Assembly: GCA_905479565.1 (NCBI GenBank)
Contig: CAJQMY010000043.1
Location: forward strand, 1 to 37,500
Direction: 5' to 3'
DNA: 37,500 nt
From: an uncultured Candidatus Nitrosopumilus sp.
GTDB lineage: Archaea; Thermoproteota; Nitrososphaeria; Nitrososphaerales; Nitrosopumilaceae
The notes beneath the pieces are model-generated. The model saw only the letters and a program-made list of their open reading frames with translations. It did not search any database and was not told the origin of the DNA. Positions 16,458 to 24,492 of the stretch are shown here, piece by piece (position 1 is the stretch's first letter; each line of letters opens with the position of its first letter). The position numbers were made by a program, and so were the translations under genes.

Positions 16458-16694
16458 ATGTTTAATTTTAAAAAGAAAAAAACTGAAATTTCTACAGAAT
16501 TATTAATCAAATTCATATGGGTTAGCTCATTTTTAGCCATGATTTTTGCCCTACCCCCATTAGCAGTATTCCTAGGATTTTATTTTCTAACAGGCGAACT
16601 TATCATTGGAGCAATTATTGGCTTTGGTCTTCATTTTGTTATACTTGCATTTTCAGGAAAAATTTCAAAAGTGATAACCAAACTTATGAGCTAA
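16458..16694 (+). CDS. Small two-helix membrane protein downstream of atpC
   Basis: A 78-residue protein with a lysine-rich N-terminus (MFNFKKKKTE), two hydrophobic segments (about 20-42 and 46-67) and a basic C-terminus. The charge pattern suggests both ends are cytoplasmic. It starts 10 bases after atpC and ends 33 bases before the Cas4-like gene. Function unknown; the position suggests, without proving, a link to ATPase assembly. Confidence 0.72.
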   Translation: MFNFKKKKTEISTELLIKFIWVSSFLAMIFALPPLAVFLGFYFLTGELIIGAIIGFGLHFVILAFSGKISKVITKLMS

Positions 16695-16727
16695 GTATAA
16701 GAAGTCAAAAAATATGAATGATGCATC

Positions 16728-17375
16728 ATGATGGGTGATAGAGATTTTCGAAGCATTGTTGAAAATGCAATAAACTCCATTGGAAAAGAGCTAGAAATTA
16801 AAATTGATTCAGCAGATATTCAGACTATACATCTACATGAGGTAGTACAATGCCTGAGAAGGTCATATTATGATAGAATTGACCCACAAGGAATTCAGAG
16901 AAAAGGATTCAATGAACTTCTTTCAGGTTTACTCAGAAAATTACAATATGGAAGCGATCTAAAAGACTTTGACATAGAAGATATCAAACTAAAGGGTCAA
17001 GTTGACATGTTAATTGATGACTTCATATTCTTGTTCAGAGGAGGAACAACAGATCTAGAAAATCCCCTAGCAAATGATGTTCTTTATCTGAATGCATGTA
17101 TGTGGATTTATGATAAATCAGATGGAATTATCATATACATTACTGAAGATAGAAAAGAAATATCATTTTCAATTTCACGAAATAAAAAGATGTTTGAAGA
17201 AATTATTCGAAGAGTTAGAGTTCTAAATGATCTTCTTAAAGAGCAAAAAACTCCCATTTTAGAGCCATCATCTGAGTGCTCGAATTGTCAGTATTATGAA
17301 AGATGTTTCATGAAAAAGAAGAATGCCAAACAATCAGACCTAGCAGAAATGTTAGGATTTGGCAAGAAAGGTTAA
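16728..17375 (+). CDS. Cas4/RecB-like Fe-S protein, possibly catalytically inactive
   Basis: The 215 residues show the cysteine layout of the Cas4-type PD-(D/E)XK group: one N-terminal cysteine (Cys42 in LHEVVQCLRRSYYD) and three C-terminal ones (Cys184, Cys187, Cys193 in SSECSNCQYYERCF), a [4Fe-4S] pattern. The acidic GQVD motif is at 90-93. The usual (D/E)-x-K strand that should follow is not evident: the segment reads FIFLFRGG. A later LENPLANDVLYLNACMWIY corresponds to the region where Cas4 has its Q-x3-Y motif. DNA binding or repair is plausible; nuclease activity is doubtful. No CRISPR array or other cas gene is nearby, so it is a chromosomal stand-alone relative. Confidence 0.72.
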   Translation: MMGDRDFRSIVENAINSIGKELEIKIDSADIQTIHLHEVVQCLRRSYYDRIDPQGIQRKGFNELLSGLLRKLQYGSDLKDFDIEDIKLKGQVDMLIDDFIFLFRGGTTDLENPLANDVLYLNACMWIYDKSDGIIIYITEDRKEISFSISRNKKMFEEIIRRVRVLNDLLKEQKTPILEPSSECSNCQYYERCFMKKKNAKQSDLAEMLGFGKKG

Positions 17376-17414
17376 TGAAAAATTAGAAAAATATTGTAAA
17401 GGAAAAATCCTTGT

Positions 17415-17525
17415 TTAATTAAGTGGTTCCGGATGTCCTTTACCACGTAGAGCGAAACACACTACTGCTAGTGCAACTGCGATTCCCGCTGCTGCGCCAA
17501 ATGCGGCCATACCTGCTTCTGCCAT
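17415..17525 (-). CDS. 36-residue single-helix membrane peptide
   Basis: A short gene beginning MAEAGMAAFGAAAGIAVALA, followed by VVCFALRGKG and a short tail, ending at TAA. The first 26 residues form one alanine- and glycine-rich membrane helix with a small basic/polar C-terminus. Support for translation: GC-rich, alanine-heavy codon use in an otherwise AT-rich gap, and a clear TATA box (minus strand TTATAAA) at the leaderless distance. It lies alone, converging on the Cas4-like gene. It could be a small subunit of a membrane complex; no family can be named with confidence. Confidence 0.62.
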   Translation of the reverse strand: MAEAGMAAFGAAAGIAVALAVVCFALRGKGHPEPLN

Positions 17526-17550
17526 TTGATAAAAGACAACGAAACAGACT

Positions 17551-17557
17551 TTTATAA
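17551..17557 (-). promoter_or_regulatory. TATA box of the 36-residue peptide gene
   Basis: The minus strand reads GTTATAAAAG, centred 28-29 bases before the ATG at 17525. This is the spacing of an archaeal promoter with an mRNA that begins at or just before the start codon. Confidence 0.55.
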
Positions 17558-17622
17558 CTTTGCCAATATTTTTCCTCTAAAAACATATTATCATAATTTA
17601 AGATTTTATGATACTATCTAGT

Positions 17623-18174
17623 TTATTTTGTAAATTCAAAGTTAAGTGTATTTTCTTGACCGCTAGTCATTGAACTTAAATTGTAAAAAACAGTACCGGA
17701 AACTCTCCAAGATGGATTATCATCATTGAGAACTTTCCATAATTCAGGAGTATTGTTATTACCTTTTAGTTCAATAGTTTCCTTTAGAATGATTGAATTT
17801 TCACCAAGAAGAGTATAGTAATTTGATCCAAATTCTACCATTCCTGTAGGTCTACTTCCAATTTCACCACCAGTAATTTGTTCAGATTCAGAGTAATTTG
17901 TTTCAAATAACTGATAATCCATTGTTTGAACAATTACTGCACGTGGATTAGGATTAGAGACTTTAAATGCAATATTGATTGTGGCAGTTCTTTCTGAAAT
18001 TCTTTCAACATAAAGCTCATCTAATTCGATTTGAATAGCTTGAGCTTCTGGATTATTCTGAATTCCAGGATTGTCTTGAGAAGATATGGTAATTGTAGGT
18101 CCCACTAAAAGAATCCCACCTAAAATTACAGCAAGAGTGGCTACTGCTATACCAACAAAAATTTTAGGATTCAT
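17623..18174 (-). CDS. LEA14-like (LEA type 2) lipid- or membrane-anchored protein
   Basis: From ATG 18174 the protein has 183 residues: a hydrophobic N-terminal anchor (4-28, IFVGIAVATLAVILGGILLV) and one beta-rich domain with FKVSNPNPRAVIVQTMDYQL, the hallmark of LEA type 2/WHy domains. The longer open frame up to 18279 would run into the divergent gene and begins with atypical sequence, so the internal ATG is preferred. LEA2 proteins are linked to desiccation and stress in plants; in archaea their role is unclear. It is anchored outside the cell by prediction. Confidence 0.75.
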   Translation of the reverse strand: MNPKIFVGIAVATLAVILGGILLVGPTITISSQDNPGIQNNPEAQAIQIELDELYVERISERTATINIAFKVSNPNPRAVIVQTMDYQLFETNYSESEQITGGEIGSRPTGMVEFGSNYYTLLGENSIILKETIELKGNNNTPELWKVLNDDNPSWRVSGTVFYNLSSMTSGQENTLNFEFTK

Positions 18175-18243
18175 GATCTTTGTATTTCCTCTTGATATCT
18201 TAAATGTTAAGACAGTTATTATACCATTGCAGGAAGAAGAAAT

Positions 18244-18600
18244 ATGCAGTATTTTCAAGCCGTACAACAAGGAAAACAAAGAGCTGGAAAATCACAAATG
18301 AAGATGTTTGAAGTTGCCGGATTTGGCATGTTAACGTTAACTACAAAAAAGATTGATGGGAAATTTTATCCTGTCGGAGAAGAAGAATTTGCTGCAGTAA
18401 TTAATTCTGAAGACGGTCATGTTGCTGTAATAGTAGATAAAGATGGATTTACCAAGGCACAATCCAAGGCTGTGGAGAAAGAAGAGGCCTTATCAATTTA
18501 TAAAAAACTACGAGATACTGGAATTCCCGAATATCCAAAAAAAGACATTCAGATTTGGTCTCAAACAAGACCTGTAATTCAAAACGATCCTTCCGATTAA
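18244..18600 (+). CDS. Conserved-looking small soluble protein, function unknown
   Basis: A 118-residue soluble protein with no recognised domain. It has a mixed alpha/beta appearance: MLTLTTKKIDGKFYPVGEEE, a strand pair HVAVIVDKDGFTK, and a helix KEEALSIYKKL. A TATA-like TTATTATA at 18216-18223 lies about 25 bases before the ATG, supporting this start. It is divergent from the LEA14-like gene and its stop codon abuts that of pyrH, which converges from the other side. Confidence 0.7.
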   Translation: MQYFQAVQQGKQRAGKSQMKMFEVAGFGMLTLTTKKIDGKFYPVGEEEFAAVINSEDGHVAVIVDKDGFTKAQSKAVEKEEALSIYKKLRDTGIPEYPKKDIQIWSQTRPVIQNDPSD

Positions 18601-19284
18601 TTATTTCGAAGGAAGAATAATTTTGGTGCCAACGTCGCCACCTTTAATGGCATTTTCAATAATTTTTATATCAGCTTTTATAATTCGTGTTTTGATTTTT
18701 GAACGCTCTATAATTTTAAGGGCAACAATATCCATCAAATCATATCCACCTGCTACAGAATCTTCATGAACTAACATATTTTTCAAATTCTTTAATTCTA
18801 TTTGTTTGAATTTTTTTGCTTTTTTGAATTTATTAGGATCCATATCATAAACTCCATCAACATCAGTTGCATTAAGAAATTGCTCAGCTTTGATTTTTTC
18901 TGCGATCAATGCTGCAGTACCATTAGTGCTTTGACCAGGATGAAGACCTCCTACTACTACAATTAATCCATCGTCCACCGCATGTCTTACTTCTTGTAAA
19001 GTGGTTGGTGGATGCGAATACGCTTTATTTTTCAGAGCATAAATCAACAATTTTGCATTGAGTCTTGAAATTTCAATCCCTAATTCATCAAGCGTAGATT
19101 CATCTGCTCCAGAGGATCTTGCATGAGAGATGTAATGCCGAGCAATACTACCACCTCCTGCAATTACAATAGGTTGATAAAATTTGCTAATTTTCACCAA
19201 AAATGTGGCATAATCTTTTAGAACTTTGACGTTGTCTATACCAAAAATTCGTCCAGATAATTTGATTACAATTCGTTTTTTCAT
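18601..19284 (-). CDS. pyrH: UMP kinase, archaeal type
   Basis: Phosphorylates UMP to UDP in pyrimidine nucleotide synthesis. At 227 residues it belongs to the amino-acid-kinase fold. Visible motifs are the N-terminal KLSGRIFG, the glycine loop [33 protein letters not shown], and the nucleotide-site [20 protein letters not shown]. This matches the archaeal UMP kinase group rather than eukaryotic UMP/CMP kinase. It overlaps the HD phosphohydrolase gene by 4 bases and is last in the tmk-HD-pyrH unit. Confidence 0.95.
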   Translation of the reverse strand: MKKRIVIKLSGRIFGIDNVKVLKDYATFLVKISKFYQPIVIAGGGSIARHYISHARSSGADESTLDELGIEISRLNAKLLIYALKNKAYSHPPTTLQEVRHAVDDGLIVVVGGLHPGQSTNGTAALIAEKIKAEQFLNATDVDGVYDMDPNKFKKAKKFKQIELKNLKNMLVHEDSVAGGYDLMDIVALKIIERSKIKTRIIKADIKIIENAIKGGDVGTKIILPSK

Positions 19285-20516
19285 TTTAGAACACCGAGTA
19301 TTGATTTTGAGGCAATTTCAACTTTTTTTCTATTCTTTTGATGAGTGTATATTCTAAGTATATTCATGAACCCTGAAATCGCTGAAACCACAGGTATATC
19401 AGAAATGGGTATCTCTTTTACTGAAGATTTTGTACCCTCATGAGTAATCAAGATAATTGATTTTGACTCATTTTTTGATGGAGCAAGTGGAATAGATGGG
19501 GTAACAGAACTATCTACAAAAATTTCATTTTCAACAACTTTGGATCTTTTAGAAATTTCAATTCTAAGTTCATCGGTTCTTGTTTTCTTAAGGTTTGTTT
19601 GATTTGTAAGTATTCTTTCATATACGCATTTTAGCAATTTACGATTTTGATAATCTTCTGCAAATTGCCTTGCTCGTTTAAGTTTAGAAGATTTGGATTT
19701 AATCAACAATGACAGGACATATTCATCAGTTAGCTTAACGAATTCATTTAGATTAAAAGATGTAAAACCAAATTCATCATCAGACAATCTTAATGCTTCA
19801 ATAAGCATGACCTCTGCTGCACGTACAGTTTTATGAAAATATACTGCTTTGAACATTTGATATCTTGAATGCATCATTGATTCAAAAGAATAAAGCGCTG
19901 AACGTTCCAAAGCAAGTTTGTTTTTATGAATGTCAAGAGATTGTGTAATTCTTTTATGATCTATTTTTGCATGTTCAGCTCCTGTAAAATAACCATCTCT
20001 CAGCAAATAATCCATCATATCTGCACTTAGAGCTCCTGAAACAATTTCATTTAAATATTGATATTTTGATTCTCCAAATGCGATTTTAGTAATTAGTTTT
20101 TTATTAAATCCTGTTTTTGATAATATGTCACCAATTTCAGATTCTAGAATAATTTTTTTTCCATAATCTTCGTGTGAAAGTTTTTTTTCTTTTATTACTT
20201 CTTCAAACAAATGAGAAAAAGGTCCATGACCAATATCATGTAACAATCCTGCAATACGTAATAATTGAACATCATCAGAATTTAGAAATCCTTTTTCATT
20301 TAATGCAAAACCAGCTTGACTAGCAATATGCATAACTCCTAGAGAATGCTCAAATCGACTATGTTGTGCTGAAGGATATGTCAAATGCGCACCAGAAAGC
20401 TGTTTAATTCGTCTCAATCTTTGAAAAAGTGGATTATCAATTATTGAAAGTTCATAATCATAAACACGAATAAAATCATGAATTGGATCAATAATATCCA
20501 AGTAATTTTTTTTCAT
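19281..20516 (-). CDS. HD-domain phosphohydrolase (SAMHD1/dNTPase-like)
   Basis: A 411-residue protein of the HD superfamily close to SAMHD1-like dNTP triphosphohydrolases. The metal site is complete: His57 in HSRFEHSLG, His93-Asp94 in [12 protein letters not shown], and Asp166 in [11 protein letters not shown]. The N-terminus has the typical [14 protein letters not shown] and [11 protein letters not shown]. Family members remove the triphosphate from dNTPs or act on other nucleotides. Lying between tmk and pyrH with 4-base overlaps on both sides, it probably adjusts nucleotide pools; its exact substrate is unknown. Confidence 0.88.
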   Translation of the reverse strand: MKKNYLDIIDPIHDFIRVYDYELSIIDNPLFQRLRRIKQLSGAHLTYPSAQHSRFEHSLGVMHIASQAGFALNEKGFLNSDDVQLLRIAGLLHDIGHGPFSHLFEEVIKEKKLSHEDYGKKIILESEIGDILSKTGFNKKLITKIAFGESKYQYLNEIVSGALSADMMDYLLRDGYFTGAEHAKIDHKRITQSLDIHKNKLALERSALYSFESMMHSRYQMFKAVYFHKTVRAAEVMLIEALRLSDDEFGFTSFNLNEFVKLTDEYVLSLLIKSKSSKLKRARQFAEDYQNRKLLKCVYERILTNQTNLKKTRTDELRIEISKRSKVVENEIFVDSSVTPSIPLAPSKNESKSIILITHEGTKSSVKEIPISDIPVVSAISGFMNILRIYTHQKNRKKVEIASKSILGVLK

Positions 20517-21118
20517 ATTCCTAATTTCTTTGAAAATGTTTTTAGAATTTCTATATGGACGTTTTCTTTAGACATGGTTGCATCAATTATTTTCCAATGT
20601 TTTTTCTTGCCGACAGTCCTGTAAAGATTAGAAATCTTTATAGAAAATTCTTTATTTTTTTCAAATTTATCCCGTTTCATTTTCCTTCCTCCAATTTTAT
20701 TTTGAGGAGTTCTTGAAAACGATTCTTTTTGAGTAATATCAAGTAGAATAACAAGATCAGCCTTTGGAAGACCTTCATCAAGACTCTCAAGCCATTTTTG
20801 TTTCAAACCATTTGCTAATCCATAAACTAAATTAGAATGGTAATATCTATTCATGATTAAAACAGAATTTTTTTCCTCAGCTGCTAAAATTGTATCAAGT
20901 TTTTCCCATCTGTTTGCAGCCAAAAGACAATGAATTACTTGAGGCGGAAATTTTCTTTTTCCGTCTAAATATTTTCTAATTTCTTTACCAATTGAAGTCT
21001 CATAGTCAGGAAAATGAAACAGTTTTGTTTTGATTTTTCGTTTTTTGAGAGCTTTTTCTAATAAAATGGATTGCGTTAACTTTCCTGCCTGATCTCCACC
21101 TTCAATTACAATAATCAT
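20513..21118 (-). CDS. tmk: Thymidylate kinase
   Basis: Phosphorylates dTMP to dTDP. The 201 residues include the P-loop GGDQAGKLTQ (7-16), NRYYHSNLVYG in place of the DRY-type motif, LVILLDITQKESFSR, and a basic lid region (GRKMKRDKFEK). It is the first gene of a three-gene unit, with ATG 21118 and a 4-base overlap to the HD gene. The Asp-to-Asn change in the DRY motif is noted; whether it matters cannot be judged here. Confidence 0.92.
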   Translation of the reverse strand: MIIVIEGGDQAGKLTQSILLEKALKKRKIKTKLFHFPDYETSIGKEIRKYLDGKRKFPPQVIHCLLAANRWEKLDTILAAEEKNSVLIMNRYYHSNLVYGLANGLKQKWLESLDEGLPKADLVILLDITQKESFSRTPQNKIGGRKMKRDKFEKNKEFSIKISNLYRTVGKKKHWKIIDATMSKENVHIEILKTFSKKLGI

Positions 21119-21162
21119 GAGATATCAAAACTGAGAGATTAATTGATTAAAAATCTATCAAG

Positions 21163-21170
21163 ATTTATAA
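21163..21170 (+). promoter_or_regulatory. TATA box of the Hsp20 gene
   Basis: ATTTATAA at 21163-21170 is centred about 29 bases before the TTG start of the Hsp20 gene, the leaderless spacing. It lies in the 77-base divergent gap with tmk. Confidence 0.45.
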
Positions 21171-21195
21171 CTAAAAATTGAACATATAACACAAA

Positions 21196-21576
21196 TTGGG
21201 ACTCGTAAAAGACGTAATTAAAGAGATTGGAAACAAATCAAGAGAATTCTATGAATTTGCTTTACCGCCAATGGATATGTATCTCAATGATGAAAATCTA
21301 AAAATTGTAATTGACATTCCTGGCTTTACAAAAAATGAAATTGAATTATCATTATGTGGAGATATTCTTTCTATCAATGCAAAAAAAACAATTAATGAAA
21401 AAGAATCTAAATCTTTGATATCAAACCAAAGACCAAATGTATTAGATAAAAAAGTTAGACTCCCCATGGAAATTAAGCAGGGTGAAGAAAAAATTGAATC
21501 TGCAAAATATGAAAATGGGATTCTCACATTAATTATCCCTGTTACCAAAAGGGGAAAAGATATTCCAATAGAATAA
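21196..21576 (+). CDS. Small heat shock protein (Hsp20/alpha-crystallin)
   Basis: ATP-independent holdase chaperone of the cytoplasm. The 126 residues are mostly the alpha-crystallin domain: LKIVIDIPGFTKNEIELSL, the middle strand region KKVRLPMEI, and NGILTLIIPVTKRG near the end, containing the GxLxxxxP hallmark. The N-terminal arm is short (about 30 residues). The start is TTG 21196, forced by an in-frame TAA nine bases upstream. Confidence 0.9.
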   Translation: MGLVKDVIKEIGNKSREFYEFALPPMDMYLNDENLKIVIDIPGFTKNEIELSLCGDILSINAKKTINEKESKSLISNQRPNVLDKKVRLPMEIKQGEEKIESAKYENGILTLIIPVTKRGKDIPIE

Positions 21577-21577
21577 T

Positions 21578-23122
21578 CTAATATTTTCTAAAAAATCCTG
21601 ATACTGCCACAATCAAACCAGAGCCTATCATACCAATCAATCCAAGTGATTCACTTGATTGAAATAAAAATACAGAGCCAAGAAAAATTGCAGATGCAAA
21701 TATGCTTCCACTGATTAAAACCATCGGTCTTCCTTTTTTCATGTGTATTTGAACTTCATCCATGAATTTTTTCATCTCAGGTCCAATTCTAAGTGCAGAA
21801 TCAATTGATTTTGAAAAATTATCAAATGAAATTTTTAATTCTTCAACATATGCTCGTGGAACAAGATTTTCTTCTTGTAAAATATTTTTTAAAACTTTGA
21901 CAAATTTAAAATCAACATCATGAGTTTTATAAATTCCCTCAATGATTGACGCCATTCTCATATACAAAGCTAAATTCTTTGGCAATACAAATGGAAACTT
22001 ACTCATTGTTTGATTTGCAAGCTCCATCAAACTTTGAACTTCCATTTCATCAGGTTTGTTTCCATGCATTGCACGAATTGAAAGTTCAATTCCTTTTTCA
22101 ATGACCTCTCGATTGTAACCAGGAGTTAGCATTGAAAGATCAACCATTGCATTTACTACTCTAGGAGGATTTCTTTCAACTAGTGCCAGATACAGCCTGA
22201 TCAATTTGAATCGTGTTTCATTGTTTATTCGCCCTACCATTCCATAATCATATAAAATGAGTTTTCCATCATCAGTTACAGAAATATTTCCAGGGTGAGG
22301 ATCTGCATGAAAAACAGAATGTTTTAGAAGCATTGTGAAAAATACCTTGTGAACATCAATTACAAGCTGTTCTCTATCAATTCCTTTTTCATCTAAAGCT
22401 TGAACATTTGTAACCTTAATTCCAGGCAAATATTCCATGATAAGTATATTTTTTGATGAATAATCATCATAAACTAACGGCACAATTACATTAGTTGATC
22501 CTGCCATATCCTCTTTGATTCTTTTAAGATTTTGCAATTCATTTTTGTAATCCATTTCTTCATGAATTGTTTCAATAAATTGAGAAAGCATTGCTTTTGC
22601 TGAATAGCGTAAATTAGGATCAACAAATCTCAATGCAAGCGGAAGGACTTTTTTTAGAACCTGGAGATCTTTTGCTATAACTTTTTCAATTCCAGGTCTT
22701 TTAACTTTGACAACAATCTGCTGACCTGAAATAGTTCCACGATAAACTTGACCTAACGAAGCACCAGATATAGAATTGGGATCAATATTATCAAATTTTT
22801 CATCAATAGGGCCAAGATCTTTTTCAATTATTGGTCTAACTTGATCAAATGGGGCAGATGGGACACTGTCTTGAAGTTTTGAGAGTTCTTCTAAATATGG
22901 TTGTGGTAAAATATCTGCTCGTGAAGAAAGCCACTGTCCTAATTTTATGTATACAGGGCCTAAAGAGATGAAAGTGTCAAGTACTTTTCGAGCATTTTTT
23001 CTAAACTGTTCTGAATCGATTTGACTTTTTTCCTGATTTATCCATTTTTTTCTATCTTTGCGTAATGCCAGAATAGATGGAAGGAGTTTAAAGAGTATCT
23101 GAATAGTTCTAACAGTAGACAT
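21578..23122 (-). CDS. UbiB/ABC1/ADCK-family atypical kinase
   Basis: A 514-residue member of the UbiB family, membrane-tethered atypical kinases linked in bacteria and mitochondria to quinone synthesis. It has the N-terminal KxGQ motif (Lys60 to Gln63 in YIKLGQWLSSRADILP), the alanine-rich loop form SGASLGQVYRG (119-129), the catalytic HADPHPGN and DYGMVGR segments, and two C-terminal membrane helices (about 465-510). In this lineage a role in menaquinone or lipid handling is plausible but not shown. It starts 5 bases after the stop of the preceding 127-aa gene, so the two are probably one transcript. Confidence 0.92.
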   Translation of the reverse strand: MSTVRTIQILFKLLPSILALRKDRKKWINQEKSQIDSEQFRKNARKVLDTFISLGPVYIKLGQWLSSRADILPQPYLEELSKLQDSVPSAPFDQVRPIIEKDLGPIDEKFDNIDPNSISGASLGQVYRGTISGQQIVVKVKRPGIEKVIAKDLQVLKKVLPLALRFVDPNLRYSAKAMLSQFIETIHEEMDYKNELQNLKRIKEDMAGSTNVIVPLVYDDYSSKNILIMEYLPGIKVTNVQALDEKGIDREQLVIDVHKVFFTMLLKHSVFHADPHPGNISVTDDGKLILYDYGMVGRINNETRFKLIRLYLALVERNPPRVVNAMVDLSMLTPGYNREVIEKGIELSIRAMHGNKPDEMEVQSLMELANQTMSKFPFVLPKNLALYMRMASIIEGIYKTHDVDFKFVKVLKNILQEENLVPRAYVEELKISFDNFSKSIDSALRIGPEMKKFMDEVQIHMKKGRPMVLISGSIFASAIFLGSVFLFQSSESLGLIGMIGSGLIVAVSGFFRKY

Positions 23123-23127
23123 ATGAT

Positions 23128-23511
23128 TTACTCCAAATAATTTTTAATTTTCTTAGTAGCTAAATATCCAATATATCCAGAAATTATTGAAGATATTAAC
23201 CCTGACGTTATTGTTAATTTTTTAGAATTATTATTTGTAATTTTTTTTGCAATTTGTGAACCACCAAAAATTGCACACGCCAAACCAATTAAAACTTCAG
23301 GAGCATCATAAGCTAAATGTCCCATTGGATCTTTACGTGGATCAATTTTATCATTATGAACTAAAAATTTATCATCGTATTCTCTTATGTGTAAATTTCC
23401 ATAACGATATTGTTTGTTCGCGCCATTTTTTTGTCCAAGGATTGTTTCTGTAGCTTCTTCTAACATGAATTCTCGTAATTCTTTTGGTACTTCAATTTCA
23501 TCACCAGGCAT
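23128..23511 (-). CDS. Small membrane protein co-transcribed with the UbiB-like kinase
   Basis: A 127-residue protein of unknown family. The first 70 residues are polar (EVPKELREFMLEEATETILG, NLHIREYDDKFLVHNDKID). The last 55 contain two hydrophobic segments (about 70-88 and 98-118). Directly upstream of the UbiB-like gene with a 5-base gap. A minus-strand GATTATAAGC about 30 bases upstream may be its TATA box. The 230 bases beyond it (23512-23741) contain no gene that I can support. Confidence 0.75.
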   Translation of the reverse strand: MPGDEIEVPKELREFMLEEATETILGQKNGANKQYRYGNLHIREYDDKFLVHNDKIDPRKDPMGHLAYDAPEVLIGLACAIFGGSQIAKKITNNNSKKLTITSGLISSIISGYIGYLATKKIKNYLE

Positions 23512-23741
23512 AATCGCAAGATCCAGTAATAGCTTATAATCTTACGGTCAAAAATTGAACAGTCTAAGACCAAAAACGATTTATTTTTTGGTGACTAAAC
23601 AAAATATTAAGAAACGGTATTTGAATCTCACTGATAATTCCTACACGTATTTTTTGTTCAAACAAAATTAATTCAAGTAGATAAGATGAAGACTTTTCTT
23701 ACAAAAGATATCACACCATCCATTACATATTGAAATTAAGA

Positions 23742-23939
23742 TCACTTTAGTTGATTTTTTGTAAACATTACAAAACTAATTGAAAATGCTACCAACATCA
23801 AAATTCCAGTAACATATGCATAGTTGAATCCAGCACCCGGATGAGTATCTTGGTGATAATAATTAATTAAAAAAGTCACAACTAACAAAATTACTCCTAA
23901 AATTGTTAACTTTTGATGTATTTCCAATAAAAACTTCAT
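23742..23939 (-). CDS. Small two-helix membrane protein (65 aa)
   Basis: A 65-residue protein with two membrane segments (about 12-27, TILGVILLVVTFLINYY, and 42-59, VTGILMLVAFSISFVMF) joined by a loop with histidines (HQDTHPGAG). No family recognised. It stands alone between two AT-rich spacers of 230 and 176 bases, neither of which shows a gene or clear structure. Confidence 0.6.
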   Translation of the reverse strand: MKFLLEIHQKLTILGVILLVVTFLINYYHQDTHPGAGFNYAYVTGILMLVAFSISFVMFTKNQLK

Positions 23940-24115
23940 GATAAATAACTATATGAATTTAGAAAGATCTTTAGATACTACAGTAAAGATGCTGTGATAA
24001 ATTCTATAATACCATTACTAAAAAAAGAAAGATTCCTTTTGCTATACTCAACATTATCTTCTTAAAATAGAATATAATTATGATCTAGATTTTCCAAAAA
24101 TAGAAATTAGTTTTA

Positions 24116-24448
24116 CTATGGATTAGATTCTATTTGAGACAATTTTGTAAGCACTTGTTCTAATTCTGCTTTGTTTTCTTCAATTACACGTTTTATTACT
24201 TTAATCTCATCATTAATTTGATCTATATGAACATCATCTGAATTCTTAATTTGATCTTCCAAATCATTCAAAATTTTTTGATTTTGCTGATTAATTTTTT
24301 CTAATTCATTTTTGTATGATTCCAATTTTTCATATTGGTTAGTAATTTCAGGAACATCAATGTATTCTTGAGAAGTTAGAAAACCCAATGAGATTACTAT
24401 ACTTCCAATAGACAAAACTGCAATGAGAATGATAATGGTTAATCTCAA
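24116..24448 (-). CDS. Membrane-anchored coiled-coil protein
   Basis: A 110-residue protein: an N-terminal signal anchor (about 3-24, LTIIILIAVLSIGSIVISLG) followed by a long coiled coil of Glu, Asn, Lys and Gln heptads (YEKLESYKNELEKINQQNQ onward). By topology the coiled coil is outside the cell. It begins 44 bases after the CARDB-like gene of the ABC unit in the same direction and could act as its extracytoplasmic adaptor, in the way coiled-coil fusion proteins serve MacB; this is inference from position and shape. Confidence 0.7.
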   Translation of the reverse strand: MRLTIIILIAVLSIGSIVISLGFLTSQEYIDVPEITNQYEKLESYKNELEKINQQNQKILNDLEDQIKNSDDVHIDQINDEIKVIKRVIEENKAELEQVLTKLSQIESNP

Positions 24449-24492
24449 TTTATTATTCCTTAATTCTCCAATTTAGATTTAAAATTATATCT

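Noticed and set aside
16728-17375. A CRISPR-associated cas4 gene
   Set aside because: There are no cas1, cas2 or effector genes and no repeat-spacer array in the window, and the nuclease motif is incomplete; a stand-alone chromosomal relative is the safer reading.
23512-23741. A possible RNA gene or hidden small ORF in the 230-base spacer
   Set aside because: Only 15- to 16-codon frames and no convincing cloverleaf or long stem were found by eye.
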